A DNA stretch of 64,000 nt, taken from positions 124,001 to 188,000 of the forward strand of contig CANMFQ010000009.1 in assembly GCA_947497145.1 (NCBI GenBank), written 5' to 3'. The position numbers and the translations under genes were made by a program. The notes below the pieces were generated by a model, which worked only from the letters and a program-made list of their open reading frames with translations, made no database searches and was not told where the DNA came from. Within the stretch, counting starts at the first letter, position 1. The number at the start of each line of letters is the position of its first letter. Origin of the DNA: an uncultured Flavobacteriaceae bacterium (GTDB lineage: Bacteria; Bacteroidota; Bacteroidia; Flavobacteriales; Flavobacteriaceae). Positions 42,647-52,054 of this stretch are shown here, piece after piece.

Positions 42647-44110
42647 TTATTTATTTAGGGTATTTAAAAACTCTTTAACCATTTTAAAATCATCAAAATC
42701 AATCCGTACACCATTGGTTTCTTGATAAGTTTCATGCCCCTTTCCTGCTATTAATATAATATCATTAGGCTCTGCCAAAAGACAGGCTGTTTTAATCGCT
42801 TGTTTTCTGTTTTCAATAGCTACAATTTTATTAGTATGCTGTGGCTCTACACCACCTTCCATCTCCTCAATAATGAGTGCTGGAGACTCCGACCGAGGGT
42901 TGTCGGAGGTGAAAATCGCTTTATTGCTCATTTCGGCGGCGATATGACCCATAACCGGGCGTTTAGACCTGTCTCTATCGCCACCACACCCCACAACGGT
43001 GATGACGTTTTCATTTCCAGTTCTTAATGTGTTAATAGTTTCAAGCACATTTTTTAACGCATCCGGCGTATGGGCATAATCTACTATGGCGGTAATTTTT
43101 TCTTTTGATATATAGTATTGAAAGCGTCCGTCAACGTTTTCTAATTCACTTAACAATCGTAATATTTCAAGCTTTTCTAATCCCAACAAATCTGCCGTCG
43201 CAAAAATTGCCAGCATATTATAGGCGTTAAAATCACCAATTAATCTTGACCAAAGCTCATGCTCATTAATTTTTAATAGCTGACCATCGAATTGATTCTC
43301 TAAAATCTGAGCTCGATAATTAGCATAATTTTTGAGTCCGTAGGTCATTTTTCTGGCCTTGGTATTTTGCAACATTACCAAACCATTTTTATCATCTACA
43401 TTAACAAGTGCAAATGCCTTTTTACTCAATTCATCAAAAAGTAATTTCTTGGTATCTCTATATTCAGCAAAGGTCTTATGATAATCTAAATGGTCATGTG
43501 ACAAATTTGTAAAAATCGCCCCTTCAAAAACCAAACCCGCTGTCCTCTTTTGATGAATACCATGTGAACTCACCTCCATAAAGCAATATTCTACCCCTGC
43601 TTTATTCATCCTATTTAAATACTCATTTATCACTAGTGCATCAGGCGTAGTATGCGAAGTAGGATATTGCTTATCATCAACCATAATTTTAATAGTTGAA
43701 ATTAACCCTACCTTATAACCTGCCTTTTTAAATAACTGATACAGCAAACTACTGACCGTGGTCTTTCCGTTTGTACCAGTTATACCTATCAGCTTTAAAT
43801 TTTTTGATGGATTATCATAATAATTAGAAGCCAAAATGGCTAAAGCCTTATTACCATTAGCTACCTCAACATAGGTGATTTCATTAACTAATTGTTGCGG
43901 CATTTTTTCACACACAATAGCCTTTGCGCCAGAATCAATAGCCTTTTCAATATATTCATGTCCATCAGTAACAGTACCACGTACAGCCACAAACACATCA
44001 TCCATTTCAACCTTACGAGAGTCAAAATGAACCGCATTTATCAACACATTAGTACTACCACTAACAGCGTGAATGCTAACCCCAAACAATATGTCTTTTA
44101 GCAACATCAT
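42647..44110 (-). CDS. murE: UDP-N-acetylmuramoyl-tripeptide synthetase (meso-DAP type)
   Basis: 487 residues; adds meso-diaminopimelate to UDP-MurNAc-L-Ala-D-Glu. HFDSRKVEMDDVFVAVRG, ATP loop GITGTNGKTTVSSLLYQLF, NLSHDHLDYHKTF, and DYAHTPDALKNVLE are present. The motif DNPR (FTSDNPRSESP) is diagnostic of the diaminopimelate-adding type rather than the lysine type, so the cell wall is DAP-type. The start overlaps the ftsI stop by 4 bp. murF and ddl do not follow; they are elsewhere in the genome, as is usual in this phylum. Confidence 0.96.
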   Translation of the reverse strand: MMLLKDILFGVSIHAVSGSTNVLINAVHFDSRKVEMDDVFVAVRGTVTDGHEYIEKAIDSGAKAIVCEKMPQQLVNEITYVEVANGNKALAILASNYYDNPSKNLKLIGITGTNGKTTVSSLLYQLFKKAGYKVGLISTIKIMVDDKQYPTSHTTPDALVINEYLNRMNKAGVEYCFMEVSSHGIHQKRTAGLVFEGAIFTNLSHDHLDYHKTFAEYRDTKKLLFDELSKKAFALVNVDDKNGLVMLQNTKARKMTYGLKNYANYRAQILENQFDGQLLKINEHELWSRLIGDFNAYNMLAIFATADLLGLEKLEILRLLSELENVDGRFQYYISKEKITAIVDYAHTPDALKNVLETINTLRTGNENVITVVGCGGDRDRSKRPVMGHIAAEMSNKAIFTSDNPRSESPALIIEEMEGGVEPQHTNKIVAIENRKQAIKTACLLAEPNDIILIAGKGHETYQETNGVRIDFDDFKMVKEFLNTLNK

Positions 44111-46113
44111 GAGAGCTCTAATATTATTTTTTTCGCCTTTTTAAGGTCTGTACCTTGTGGCACAGACTGGCTTTTCACTTTACCATTACCACTTAATTCT
44201 ACCTTTAACCCTAAATTTTCAAGAATAGAAACAGCATCCATACCACTCATACCTTTTACATTAGGCACTTTATTACGTTTCTTATCTACCTCAACATAAT
44301 AGCGTTGATATGATTCTTCTAAACTAGCATCAGCCTTCTGTGGTATTTCTATCTCATCAATTAGCGGAGAGGTGGCATACACTTTTTGAGCGATAGACTT
44401 AAATACAGGTCCCGAAACATCAGCACCATAATACCCCACACTTTTATCTGGCTCATGAATAACTACAATGCACGAATACTTAGGATTATCTGCCGGAAAG
44501 TATCCTGAAAACGTAGAAATATATCCAAACTTATCGCTCGTTTTATCTTGATAATTTTTTTGTGCCGTACCCGTTTTACCTGCCATAGAAAAACTAGGTG
44601 AATACATCCGATGCCCTGTACCGTGTTTCTTTTCGACCACATTCTTTAAAAGCTGTTGTACCTTGTAAGCCGTTTCTTTCGAACAAACAGCTGGATTTAT
44701 AATTTCTTTCTCAAATTTTTGAATAGTTTTGTTCCACTCCTTAACCTCTTTAATCAAACGTGGTTTCACCATAACCCCATCATTAGCAATAGCATTGTAA
44801 AAAGTTAGTGTTTGCAATGGCGTCATTGAAACTTCATAGCCATGAGACATCCAGGCCAATGATATTCCTGACCAGCCCTTGTCTCCAGGAAAACGAATTA
44901 CCGGCTCCCCTTCTCCTTTTATAGGGAGTCCTAGTTTCTCATTAAGATTCATACTCACTAAGCGATTCACAAACCTTACAGGCTTGTCTTTGTAACCATT
45001 GTGAATTATTTTCGCGAATGCCGTATTTGAAGACACCTCAAACGCCTTTGCAGCAGATATTTTACCATAACCGCCATACTTAGAATCACGCACTGTTCTA
45101 TCATAAATTTTCCATCTACCTTTCTCAGTATCGATGACCGTACTAGTATCAATCACCTTATCTTCAAGAGCAGCAACCATGCTCATTAGTTTAAAAGTAG
45201 ACCCCGGCTCATGAGATTCACCTATCGCATAATTAAGACGCTCATAATATTTGCCGCCTTTAGTAATTCCTAAATTAGAAATTGCTTTCACCTCACCTGT
45301 TTCAGTTTCCATTACAATAACACAACCGTGGTCTGCTTTGTATTTTTCTAACTGCCCCAATAATGCATGATGCGCGATATCTTGTATATTAATATCAATG
45401 GTAGATATTAAATCATACCCATCTTTAGGCTCAACAATATTCTCCCAACCTATAGGTTTCCATTGTCCTTTTGCTATTTTTTGCTTCAATCTTTTTCCTT
45501 CAACCCCCCTTAAAAACTCTCCATACGCTCGCTCTAAACCAACACCACTATAATGTCCGTTTTCATCAACATTTTCATAGCCAACACTACGCTCAGCTAT
45601 TTTACCCAAAGGATGTTCTCGCACGGTTTTTTGCTCAATAATAAGCCCCCCTTTATAAGGCCCCTTATTAAACAAAGGGAAATTTTTCACCTCTATATAA
45701 TCGGAGTAGTCAAGGTTTCTTGCTATCAGCGCATACCTATTTTTATGTTCTTTCGCCTTACGCAAAACTTGCCGATAATGCGCCGCTGTATTACCCAATA
45801 ATTTCGCTAGAGCTTCTGACAAGGGTGTTATATTTGCATTAAAATCTGCCTCCTTTACGGTAACCGCATCAAAACGAATAGTATACCGCGACACTGATGT
45901 CGCTAATAGACTACCATCATCTGAAATAAGATTACCACGATTGGGAGCTATTGTAAACATTTTAGATGTACGTTGCTCTGCAAGATGACGATACTTATTA
46001 CCATGCACCATTTGAATGCTAACCAACTTAAACAGTACAGCACACGCAAATACGAAGAGGCAACCAGCCACTACGTATAATCGAGTTAATATGTTTTTAT
46101 CATTTGTTGCCAC
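44107..46113 (-). CDS. ftsI: Septal transpeptidase FtsI (penicillin-binding protein 3) with PASTA domain
   Basis: 668 residues. N-terminal membrane anchor (LYVVAGCLFVFACAVLFKL), PBP dimer domain, and transpeptidase domain with active-site SxxK (EPGSTFKLMS), SxN (EVSSNTAFAKI) and KTGTA (MAGKTGTAQ). A C-terminal PASTA domain (VPNVKGMSGMDAVSILENLG ... VELSGNGKV) follows, as in Bacteroidota and Gram-positive homologues. It crosslinks septal peptidoglycan with FtsW. Overlaps murE by 4 bp; the ftsL-like gene ends 4 bp upstream. Confidence 0.95.
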   Translation of the reverse strand: MATNDKNILTRLYVVAGCLFVFACAVLFKLVSIQMVHGNKYRHLAEQRTSKMFTIAPNRGNLISDDGSLLATSVSRYTIRFDAVTVKEADFNANITPLSEALAKLLGNTAAHYRQVLRKAKEHKNRYALIARNLDYSDYIEVKNFPLFNKGPYKGGLIIEQKTVREHPLGKIAERSVGYENVDENGHYSGVGLERAYGEFLRGVEGKRLKQKIAKGQWKPIGWENIVEPKDGYDLISTIDINIQDIAHHALLGQLEKYKADHGCVIVMETETGEVKAISNLGITKGGKYYERLNYAIGESHEPGSTFKLMSMVAALEDKVIDTSTVIDTEKGRWKIYDRTVRDSKYGGYGKISAAKAFEVSSNTAFAKIIHNGYKDKPVRFVNRLVSMNLNEKLGLPIKGEGEPVIRFPGDKGWSGISLAWMSHGYEVSMTPLQTLTFYNAIANDGVMVKPRLIKEVKEWNKTIQKFEKEIINPAVCSKETAYKVQQLLKNVVEKKHGTGHRMYSPSFSMAGKTGTAQKNYQDKTSDKFGYISTFSGYFPADNPKYSCIVVIHEPDKSVGYYGADVSGPVFKSIAQKVYATSPLIDEIEIPQKADASLEESYQRYYVEVDKKRNKVPNVKGMSGMDAVSILENLGLKVELSGNGKVKSQSVPQGTDLKKAKKIILELS

Positions 46114-46117
46114 CGTG

Positions 46118-46438
46118 CTATCTTCTTGCTTTTACTTTTATTTTTTTAGGAGGCTCTTCAGACGGATACAAATCTTTCGCCGCAAGCACCTGCGTAATTT
46201 TTGATTCTAGTTTTAAACGTTGCACATCTGAACGCACATCTACAAACTCACTACGCAACTCTTGCACCTCTTCATTTAATGCCGCAATTTGATGCACCTT
46301 TTTATCTGCACTATGCGAGCTACCAATCATAACTGTTGCCAAAAAAGAAACAAATATGATAAACAGCCAGTTTTTTGGGGCGTCGCCGCTTACCAAAAAC
46401 TTTCCCTTTAAAATGTCTAATATTCCTTTTTTAATCAT
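46118..46438 (-). CDS. ftsL: FtsL-like division protein
   Basis: 106 residues: cytoplasmic tail, one transmembrane helix (NWLFIIFVSFLATVMIG, ~24-40) and a periplasmic coiled coil (IAALNEEVQELRSEFVDVRSDVQRL), ending in a basic tail (KKIKVKARR). Size, topology and position between rsmH and ftsI identify it as the FtsL/FtsB-type partner that regulates FtsWI; sequence similarity in this family is always weak. Confidence 0.82.
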   Translation of the reverse strand: MIKKGILDILKGKFLVSGDAPKNWLFIIFVSFLATVMIGSSHSADKKVHQIAALNEEVQELRSEFVDVRSDVQRLKLESKITQVLAAKDLYPSEEPPKKIKVKARR

Positions 46439-46485
46439 CTCCTCTTGTACCTTATCTATTATTTACCAAAAATGCTATTCGCCTT

Positions 46486-47391
46486 TTATATGCGTTCAGC
46501 AATTCTCAATTTAGCGCTACGCGCTCTATTATTTGCTTGTATTTCCGTTCTTGACGGAACAATCAACCCTCCGACTTTTTTAAAAGGAACATCGATATTC
46601 CCATAAAAATCTTTGGTTGGTTCTCCTTCAAACTGCCCAGCTCGTATAAACCTTTTCACTAACCTATCTTCAAGAGAATGATAGCTTATCGCACTCAACC
46701 TTCCACCAACATCAAGCAACTCTGGGGTTTGCTTTAAAAAATCTTCAAGAACTACTATCTCTTGATTTACCTCTATACGAATAGCCTGATAAATCTGAGC
46801 TAAAATTTTATGTTCCTTTGATTTAGGTAAAAATTGCCGCAACACTTCTTTTAATTGTGCTGTAGTTTGTATTGATGATTCTTCTCGTTGCGCTACAATA
46901 GCCTTTGCAAGCGCATTTGCATTTCTTAAATCTCCGTACTTAAACAACACATTTCGCAAGTCTTCAAAAGCATAGTTATTCACCACATCATGTGCTGAAA
47001 TACTATTCTTTTTACTCATACGCATATCTAAATCTGCATCAAAACGGGTTGAAAATCCACGTTCTGCCTTATCAAACTGATGTGACGACACGCCAAAATC
47101 TGCTAAGATTCCATCAACTTTACGAATACCATAGAACTTTAAAAATTGCTTGATATACCTAAAATTCTCATTAATTAAAGTAAAGCGCTCGTCATCAAAA
47201 CTATTAGCCAGCGCATCTTCATCTTGATCAAAAGCAATCAACTTCCCTTTACTACCCAACCGTTGTAATATCTCTTTAGAATGACCACCACCACCAAAGG
47301 TTACATCAACATAAACGCCATCTTCTTTAATATTTAAACCGTCAACTGACTCCTTTAACAATACTGGATTATGATACATAGTCATCTTCAT
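46486..47391 (-). CDS. rsmH: 16S rRNA (cytosine1402-N4)-methyltransferase
   Basis: 301 residues, SAM-dependent. Motifs: YHNPVLLKESVDGL, VDVTFGGGGHSKEIL (SAM loop), FDQDEDAL, ADFGVSSHQFDKAERGFS, LDMRM and SYHSLEDRLVKRF. Modifies C1402 in the decoding centre. Its N-terminus overlaps the mraZ stop by 23 bp from ATG 47391; ATG 47379 (MYHNPVLL) is nearer to family starts and would overlap less. Confidence 0.96.
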   Translation of the reverse strand: MKMTMYHNPVLLKESVDGLNIKEDGVYVDVTFGGGGHSKEILQRLGSKGKLIAFDQDEDALANSFDDERFTLINENFRYIKQFLKFYGIRKVDGILADFGVSSHQFDKAERGFSTRFDADLDMRMSKKNSISAHDVVNNYAFEDLRNVLFKYGDLRNANALAKAIVAQREESSIQTTAQLKEVLRQFLPKSKEHKILAQIYQAIRIEVNQEIVVLEDFLKQTPELLDVGGRLSAISYHSLEDRLVKRFIRAGQFEGEPTKDFYGNIDVPFKKVGGLIVPSRTEIQANNRARSAKLRIAERI

Positions 47392-47836
47392 TATCTCCCA
47401 TTACCTCTTCTGCCAAAGCAGCAAAATCATCCGTAGTTTCATCAATCACTTTCTCGTAGCTATCCTTATCCCATATTTCAATAATATTAATTGCCGAGCT
47501 CAACACCACCTCTTTTGTGATATCAGCGATAGCAACCAAATTTTTAGGAATCAACAACCTACCGGTAGCATCAACTTCAACGACTTTCACTCCTGCTGAA
47601 AACCGTCGAATGAAATCATTATTCTTTTTTACAAATCGATTTTTCTTATTCATCTTCTCCATCAACAAATTCCACTCCTTCATTGGATAAAGTTCCAAAC
47701 AGGGTTGAAAAACCGATCTTTTAATAACAAAACCTTCGTTTATAATAGGTGACAGCTGATTTTTTAGGGCAACAGGAAGCATTATCCTACCTTTGGAATC
47801 AGCTTTACAATCGTATGTTCCTATGAAATTAACCAC
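47369..47836 (-). CDS. mraZ: Transcriptional regulator MraZ
   Basis: 155 residues with two tandem AbrB-like halves: GTYDCKADSKGRIMLPVALK (~6-25) and FSAGVKVVEVDATGRLLIPKNL (~78-99), the DXXXR signature of the family. MraZ forms rings that bind direct repeats upstream of its own operon and control the dcw cluster. Here three repeats lie 47-74 bp upstream of the start, which fits self-regulation. First gene of the cluster. Confidence 0.96.
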   Translation of the reverse strand: MVNFIGTYDCKADSKGRIMLPVALKNQLSPIINEGFVIKRSVFQPCLELYPMKEWNLLMEKMNKKNRFVKKNNDFIRRFSAGVKVVEVDATGRLLIPKNLVAIADITKEVVLSSAINIIEIWDKDSYEKVIDETTDDFAALAEEVMGDNEDDYVS

Positions 47837-47865
47837 CTATATATGTACCTTATATTTTAATAACT

Positions 47866-47873
47866 CAAATATA
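47866..47873 (-). promoter_or_regulatory. Predicted dcw promoter -7 element (TATATTTG)
   Basis: Minus-strand match to TAnnTTTG, 30 bp before the mraZ start. Its -33 region lies within the MraZ boxes. Confidence 0.6.
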
Positions 47874-47882
47874 TATATTTTA

Positions 47883-47910
47883 TTACCACTATTTACCACA
47901 AATTACCACT
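47883..47910 (-). promoter_or_regulatory. Predicted MraZ operator: three 10-bp-phased boxes
   Basis: TTACCAC occurs at 47883, 47893 and 47903 with exact 10-bp spacing (GTGGTAA on the minus strand). MraZ boxes known from other bacteria are direct GTGG/TGGG-type repeats with 10-bp period. The site overlaps the -33 region of the dcw promoter. Confidence 0.7.
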
Positions 47911-48196
47911 TTGTTAATAAAAGAATGATTTTTTAGACCAATTACACCCCAAATTCGTTTCAAAATGGATGGTCAGACTATTTTTTGTTATATTTCTTTC
48001 GTTGAAAAAACAAAGCAATGGGTATTTTTGGTTGTAAAATTCTAAGAAGTAACGAACTTCACTTTTTAAAGAGGCATTTCATCGAAATCTTCCATTATAC
48101 TCGCTTTTTTTTCTGTTAAAATTGCTTTTCCATTAAAAAAACACTTAATTCACATCGGCAAAAAACATAACTATTTTTATACCTAAGGTAAATACC
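47911..48196. other. Divergent intergenic stretch between mraZ and the hydrolase gene
   Basis: Apart from the two predicted promoters and the MraZ boxes I see no ORF or RNA gene. Runs of T and A suggest curved DNA. Confidence 0.4.
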
Positions 48197-48204
48197 TATA
48201 TTTG
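48197..48204 (+). promoter_or_regulatory. Predicted -7 element (TATATTTG) of the hydrolase-engB unit
   Basis: Exact TAnnTTTG, 25 bp before ATG 48229. It overlaps the in-frame TTG at 48202, which is therefore not the start codon. Confidence 0.6.
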
Positions 48205-48228
48205 TGTTTAGTCATAGAAGCATCTTCA

Positions 48229-49020
48229 ATGAAAGAAAATTTAATTAAGGAAGGTAAATTCAGCTATATTGAAATTGGAGAAGGCACTCCTATCATTATC
48301 CTACATGGCCTCATGGGAGGTTTAAGCAATTTCAATGGTGTTACTGATTATTTTCCACCAAAGGGATATCGCGTTTTAATACCAGAACTGCCCATTTACG
48401 ATATGCCCATGCTAAAAACCACTGTAAAGCAATTTTCTAAATTCTTAAAGAAGTTTATAGAGTTCAAACAGTTGGAAAACTTTATTTTGCTAGGAAATTC
48501 ATTGGGAGGTCACATCGGTTTATTGTACACAAAAATGTACCCAGAAACCGTTAAAGCCCTTGTTATTACCGGCAGCTCTGGGCTATATGAAAGCGCCATG
48601 GGTGATGGCTACCCCAGAAGAGGTGACTACGAATTCATTAAAAAAAAGGCAGAGAACGTATTTTACGACCCTAAAGTAGCGACTAAAGAAATTGTTGATG
48701 AAGTTTTTGACACGGTAAACAACCGAAGCAAAATCATAAAAACACTGGCTATAGCCAAAAGTGCTATTCGGCACAACATGGCAAAAGATTTACCCAAAAT
48801 GCCAACACCCACCTGTATTATTTGGGGAAAAAATGATCAAGTTACACCACCAGATGTAGCTGATTTGTTTCATGAGTTACTACCTGATTCTGATTTATTT
48901 TGGATTGAAAAATGTGGTCATGCTCCCATGATGGAACATCCTAATAAATTCAATGAAATTTTAGCATCATGGCTTCTCAAACGGGGTTTTGTAGGAGAAA
49001 AGCAGGAAAAGTTAGGGTAA
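48229..49020 (+). CDS. Alpha/beta-fold hydrolase
   Basis: About 263 residues. Oxyanion loop LHGLMGGLSNF, nucleophile elbow LGNSLGGHIG (Ser), acid in WGKNDQVTPPD and catalytic His in EKCGHAPMMEHP: a complete Ser-Asp-His triad. Cytosolic (no signal peptide). The substrate is unknown; it resembles the MhpC/BioH/epoxide-hydrolase-like group. Between the dcw cluster and engB, a placement I believe is conserved in flavobacteria. ATG 48229 (MKENLIKEGK) is chosen because the upstream TTG lies in the predicted promoter. Confidence 0.9.
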   Translation: MKENLIKEGKFSYIEIGEGTPIIILHGLMGGLSNFNGVTDYFPPKGYRVLIPELPIYDMPMLKTTVKQFSKFLKKFIEFKQLENFILLGNSLGGHIGLLYTKMYPETVKALVITGSSGLYESAMGDGYPRRGDYEFIKKKAENVFYDPKVATKEIVDEVFDTVNNRSKIIKTLAIAKSAIRHNMAKDLPKMPTPTCIIWGKNDQVTPPDVADLFHELLPDSDLFWIEKCGHAPMMEHPNKFNEILASWLLKRGFVGEKQEKLG

Positions 49021-49148
49021 AACAAATGCCATTGCCTTAAAAAATTTAAAGAATCATCTACAGGATGAAACCAATGCACTTTACAAGCATCTTACGACAA
49101 AATTTTGCATGCTATTGTATTTGCCGTAGCAACTAAACTAGCTATATC

Positions 49149-49766
49149 ATGAAAATTAAATCTGCCCACTTTGTCATGAGCAACTCCGATGTGAGCAAAT
49201 GCCCTACCGAACCGCTACCTGAATATGCATTTATAGGCAGGTCTAATGTAGGTAAGTCTTCCTTGATCAACATGCTAATGGATCGCAAAAACTTAGCTAA
49301 AACATCAGGCAGACCCGGAAAAACGCAGCTTATCAATCACTTTAAAATCAATGACAATTGGTTTTTGGTAGATTTACCAGGTTATGGTTACGCCCGCGTA
49401 TCTAAAAAAGAAAAAAACACCTTTCAAAAATACATTACCAACTATTTTGAAGAGCGCAAACAACTGGTTTGTTCGTTTGTTTTAGTTGATATTAGACACG
49501 AACCTCAAAAAGTAGACATGGAGTTTATGGAATGGATGGGTGAGAACGGCATTCCGTTCTGCATTATCTTTACCAAAGCCGACAAGCTAAAACCCAAAGC
49601 CATTGAAAAGCATGTAGAAACCTATTTACAAAAAATGACTGAAGGTGCTTGGGAAGAAGCCCCACAAGCTTTCATCACCTCATCATCTCACAGTACCGGC
49701 AGAGAAGAACTACTAGCTTTTATCGCTGATATCAATATACAATTTTTCAAAGAAAACAAACTGTAA
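49149..49766 (+). CDS. engB: Ribosome biogenesis GTP-binding protein EngB/YsxC
   Basis: 205 residues; GTPase needed for late 50S subunit assembly. G1 AFIGRSNVGKSSLINML, G2 region TSGRPGKTQ, G3 VDLPGYGYA, G4 FTKADKL and G5 ITSSSHSTG are all intact. The start MKIKSAHFVMSN fits the family. It follows the hydrolase gene by 128 bp; TGTATTTG near 49117 is a near-match -7 element and suggests its own promoter. Confidence 0.97.
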   Translation: MKIKSAHFVMSNSDVSKCPTEPLPEYAFIGRSNVGKSSLINMLMDRKNLAKTSGRPGKTQLINHFKINDNWFLVDLPGYGYARVSKKEKNTFQKYITNYFEERKQLVCSFVLVDIRHEPQKVDMEFMEWMGENGIPFCIIFTKADKLKPKAIEKHVETYLQKMTEGAWEEAPQAFITSSSHSTGREELLAFIADINIQFFKENKL

Positions 49767-49793
49767 ACTTCTCGCTCATTCCGTCTTTTTTTA

Positions 49794-50171
49794 TTAAACT
49801 TTCATTTTAGATGAAATAAAACGCACCAGATCATCAATGTCTTTCATTTCATTCAAAGCTGCCGTGCTAATAAAAACATCTAATGCATCTCCTTCAATTA
49901 AAACAATAGGAAAGGTAAATTTATATCCAAACTTAGAAGCATATGTTTTTTGAAATTCATCTTTATGTAAAAACTCCATATCAACATTTGCTGTTGTCCT
50001 AAAATTTTTCCAATCAGTATTTTCCGTAAAAGCCCCGTGAGTAATAGCACAAAGGCTACACTCATACGTATTGGGACTAAATATTTTGTGTGCGCTATCC
50101 ACTATCGCATTACGTATACCAGAATTCGCATTATAAATAAAAATTAGTTTTTGTTTGGTTTCGTTTTTCAT
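49794..50171 (-). CDS. Small conserved CxxC protein of unknown function
   Basis: 125 residues, no signal peptide. Visible features are FIYNANSGIRNAIVDSAHKI at the start, a CSLC motif (ECSLCAITHG, ~38-47) and a DMEFLHKDEFQKTYA segment. I recall similar unnamed proteins in Bacteroidota genomes but know no function. The paired Cys could bind metal or form a disulfide, with a thioredoxin-like fold as one option. Convergent with engB. Confidence 0.65.
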   Translation of the reverse strand: MKNETKQKLIFIYNANSGIRNAIVDSAHKIFSPNTYECSLCAITHGAFTENTDWKNFRTTANVDMEFLHKDEFQKTYASKFGYKFTFPIVLIEGDALDVFISTAALNEMKDIDDLVRFISSKMKV

Positions 50172-50267
50172 TTTTAAAATCTAAAACATACATTTAAGGC
50201 AAGTTAGGTATAGGTCAGTTTCACCAACGTATACTTACACCAAAAATGAACTTTAAAATCATAACCA

Positions 50268-51896
50268 ATGAAATTTTTTCGCCTGTTCGCTATTTTAGCT
50301 ATCACCATACTAAGCTGCAACCAAAAACAAAAAGAACGAATTCCTCCAGTTATTGCTCCTTTCACTACAGTAGACACCTTATCTATTAATGATTGGTGGA
50401 ACAGAGCTGACAACCCTATCATCAATTTAAAAGTCAATCGCGACAGCACTGTTGCTTTCGGAATTTATACCGTATCAAATAAGGTATTAAAACTATCAGC
50501 ACAACTCTACCCGTTATACCCTGAAGAAACGCGCGAAGTTCGCCTAGAAACCATGAATAATGGCAAGTGGACGCAGATTCAAACACAAAAGGTAAACGAC
50601 CTTGGTTGGTCAGCACTTTTTAGAGTTGAAAATTGGGACGACACTCAAGACACAAAATACCGCATTAGACATGGAGCAAATGCAGTATACGAAGGCTTAA
50701 TTCGCAAAGACCCTAAAGATGCTACTACGATTTCATTGGCCGCACTATCATGTAATTCTAACAAAGATCGTGGCATGCGTGAAAACTACGTGCGTAACAT
50801 TAATTATCAAAATCCGGATTTAATATTCTTTGCTGGCGATCAATCTTATGACCATACAGAACATACAGCTGCCTGGTTAAAATTTGGTTTACAATTTAAA
50901 GAGACTTTTAGAAACAGACCCGCAATCACCATTCCTGATGACCATGATATTGGACAGGGAAATTTATGGGGTGAAAACGGAAAAGTATCGACAGTAAAAG
51001 GAAGTTCCGACGGAGGATACACCTATCATCCGGAATATGTAAAAATGGTAGAACGATGCCAAACAGCACATTTACCCGACCCCTACGACCCTACCCCAGT
51101 AAAGCAAGGTATTGGCGTTTACTATACCAACTTACTTTTAGGCGGTGTGGACTTTGCCATTTTAGAAGATCGAAAATTTAAGTCAGGGCCTAAAGGAAAA
51201 ATTCCACAGCAAGGCCCTCGGCCCGATCATATTCGCAATCCAAAATACGACCCACGTTCTATCGACTTGCCCGGACTTACTTTATTAGGAGATCGACAAT
51301 TACAATTTTTAAAACATTGGGGAGACACAAATAAGGAAGCTATTAAAGTTGTTCTTTCTCAAACAGGCTTTTGTGGCGGCGCCCATATTCACGGGCAGAA
51401 AGAAAACAGACTACATGCAGATTTAGACAGCAATGGATGGCCACAAACAGGACGCAAAAAAGCCTTACAATTAATACAAAAAGCCCATGCCATTCATATT
51501 GCTGGCGACCAGCATTTAGCCACCATAATTAAACAAGGAATCACTGAATTTGGCGATGGCCCATGGTCTTTTGTTGTGCCTGCAATTGTAAATGACTATT
51601 ACAGTCGTTGGTGGTGGCCAGAAGATGAAAAGCCTGGTGCTAACCCCAACCCAAACACCTCCTTACCATGGACTGGAGATTACCTCGACGGCTTCAACAA
51701 CAAAATAAGTATGATGGCTTATGTCAACCCAGAAAGCAACTCTAAGGGTGGTGGCTATGGGCTAATTCGTTTTAATAAACAAAAGCAAACAACCACTTTT
51801 GAATGCTGGCCTCGCTATGTAGATGTTACGAAAGCTAACGCACAACAGTTTGAAGGCTGGCCATTTACCATACCATTAGAAAAAGCAAAAAACTAG
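50268..51896 (+). CDS. PhoD-like alkaline phosphatase lipoprotein
   Basis: 542 residues with a lipoprotein signal peptide (LFAILAITILSC). A beta-rich N-terminal domain (~40-150) precedes a PhoD-type metallophosphatase domain: LAALSCNSN, FFAGDQSYDHTE, IPDDHDIGQGN, FAILEDRKFK and HIAGDQHLATI, with Asp/His metal ligands. Probably releases phosphate from phosphomono- or diesters at the outer membrane or cell surface. It is the fourth exported phosphohydrolase in the window, which points to organic-phosphate scavenging. Monocistronic. Confidence 0.88.
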   Translation: MKFFRLFAILAITILSCNQKQKERIPPVIAPFTTVDTLSINDWWNRADNPIINLKVNRDSTVAFGIYTVSNKVLKLSAQLYPLYPEETREVRLETMNNGKWTQIQTQKVNDLGWSALFRVENWDDTQDTKYRIRHGANAVYEGLIRKDPKDATTISLAALSCNSNKDRGMRENYVRNINYQNPDLIFFAGDQSYDHTEHTAAWLKFGLQFKETFRNRPAITIPDDHDIGQGNLWGENGKVSTVKGSSDGGYTYHPEYVKMVERCQTAHLPDPYDPTPVKQGIGVYYTNLLLGGVDFAILEDRKFKSGPKGKIPQQGPRPDHIRNPKYDPRSIDLPGLTLLGDRQLQFLKHWGDTNKEAIKVVLSQTGFCGGAHIHGQKENRLHADLDSNGWPQTGRKKALQLIQKAHAIHIAGDQHLATIIKQGITEFGDGPWSFVVPAIVNDYYSRWWWPEDEKPGANPNPNTSLPWTGDYLDGFNNKISMMAYVNPESNSKGGGYGLIRFNKQKQTTTFECWPRYVDVTKANAQQFEGWPFTIPLEKAKN

Positions 51897-52054
51897 CCGC
51901 AAGACTACTTAAACCTAGCAATATTCGAGGATTTTATTTTGGCGCATCCTATTGGCATCTACATGAGATCACATAATACAATGCATGAAAATTTCGCAGT
52001 AATTTTAAAAGTCAAGAAATTTTGAAACACAAAACAAATGTAGGTTACAACAAA

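Noticed and set aside
48202-48228. TTG start for the alpha/beta hydrolase
   Set aside because: The codon is inside the predicted -7 element TATATTTG, so it would not be in the mRNA; ATG 48229 is used.
49100-49125. engB promoter TGTATTTG
   Set aside because: It differs from the consensus at the second base and has no -33 TTG; mentioned only in the engB entry.
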